In this document: one piece after another, positions 63,674 through 64,000 of the stretch | Position numbering within the stretch: position 1 is the first letter of the stretch | Layout of the letters: each line of letters opens with the position of its first letter | Assembly (NCBI RefSeq): GCF_000500045.1 | Contig: NZ_AYOT01000187.1 | Coordinates: forward strand, 1-64,000 | DNA length: 64,000 nucleotides | Reading direction: 5' to 3' | DNA from: Borrelia persica No12 | GTDB taxonomy: Bacteria > Spirochaetota > Spirochaetia > Borreliales > Borreliaceae | Position numbers and translations under genes: made by a program | Notes under the pieces: model-generated | The model's input: the letters and a program-made list of their open reading frames with translations, nothing else | Database searches by the model: none | What the model was told of the DNA's origin: nothing

Positions 63674-64000
63674 ATGAAAAATTTTAACATTGTATTAGTG
63701 TGCGTATTATGTTTATTGTTGATCTTATTCATAATGTTTGGTTGGAATTCAGAAATCAAATACCACTCAGAACTTCAAAGAGATTTGGAGAGTTCAGAAG
63801 TACGAACAGTTCCAAAAAAAGTGAAAAATTTATCTCAAAAAAATGAAGTTTTACAAGAGGAGAATTCAATTTTGCAAAATGAAATTGATGAGATTTTGCA
63901 TAATGACAATTCATTGTCCGAAGTGTCGCATTTGAACAAAACTAGGGAAGAAGCTTATGATGAGCTTGCAAATAAAGTGAAAAAACTTAAGAATAAATTT
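63674..64000 (+). CDS. Membrane-anchored coiled-coil protein, partial
   Basis: 109 codons, running off the right edge. ATG 63674 follows TAGGAGAATGT. Residues 5-22 are a hydrophobic anchor (IVLVCVLCLLLILFIMF) with no lipobox at its end. The rest is highly charged with heptad-like leucines (LQRDLESSEVRTVPKKVKNLSQ, EVLQEENSILQNEIDEI), a probable parallel coiled coil. The product is not recognised; it could be a phage-type or surface filament protein. Confidence 0.6.
   Translation, partial: MKNFNIVLVCVLCLLLILFIMFGWNSEIKYHSELQRDLESSEVRTVPKKVKNLSQKNEVLQEENSILQNEIDEILHNDNSLSEVSHLNKTREEAYDELANKVKKLKNKF

Noticed and set aside
1..64000. tRNA or rRNA genes
   Set aside because: No GC-rich cloverleaf or rRNA-like stretch was seen; expected for a Borrelia plasmid.
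1..64000. Insertion sequences or transposases
   Set aside because: No transposase frame or terminal repeats were found; rearrangement seems to involve gene duplication and recombination instead.

Overview
The window is very A+T-rich and carries genes found together only in Borrelia: a PF57/62-PF50-PF32-PF49 plasmid maintenance cluster, a cp32-type prophage late operon with BlyA/BlyB holin genes, and many lipoproteins with spirochaetal lipoboxes. BTA121-type repeat lipoproteins plus plasmid-borne thyX-nrdI-nrdE-nrdF point to a relapsing-fever-group Borrelia and to its large (mega)plasmid, not the chromosome or a Lyme-group plasmid. The species cannot be told from the window alone.

Layout. 1-8.9 kb: minus-strand lipoprotein genes, mostly with BTA121 repeats, mixed with fragments of decayed copies. 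9.0-10.0 kb: gene remnants and strong terminators. 10.1-14.1 kb: phage baseplate (W/gp25-, J- and I-like), tail fibre, BlyA, BlyB and a small lipoprotein. 14.2-17.7 kb: replication and partition genes. 17.7-18.6 kb: non-coding stretch with a promoter, hairpins and a terminator, possibly a small RNA gene. 18.6-20.5 kb: small and large terminase. 20.5-37.6 kb: cargo of about 14 lipoprotein or anchored-protein genes, including a tandem family on the plus strand (24.5-30.3 kb) and a BTA121-like family on the minus strand (30.5-36.1 kb). 37.8-50.0 kb: portal, capsid, sheath, tube, tape measure and baseplate D- and V-like genes. 50.2-53.0 kb: more lipoproteins. 53.5-57.8 kb: thyX, nrdI, nrdE, nrdF. 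57.9-64.0 kb: lipoproteins, decayed sequence and a partial coiled-coil gene.

How it fits together. The phage genes form a nearly complete contractile-tail set in the order expected for cp32-like prophages, but cargo interrupts them at two points: between the large terminase and portal, and between the V-like spike and the W-like baseplate protein. The V/W break places the two tail halves on opposite sides of the partition and terminase genes. This fits a circular cp32-like phage-plasmid that grew by cargo insertion and was opened (linearised or rearranged) at the V/W boundary. The nucleotide genes give the replicon its own dTMP and dNTP supply; NrdI with a class Ib NrdF would allow a manganese cofactor, which suits Borrelia.

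Limits: family names are from sequence recognition without a search; DUF assignments of phage genes rest on order and motifs; lipoprotein functions are unknown unless stated.
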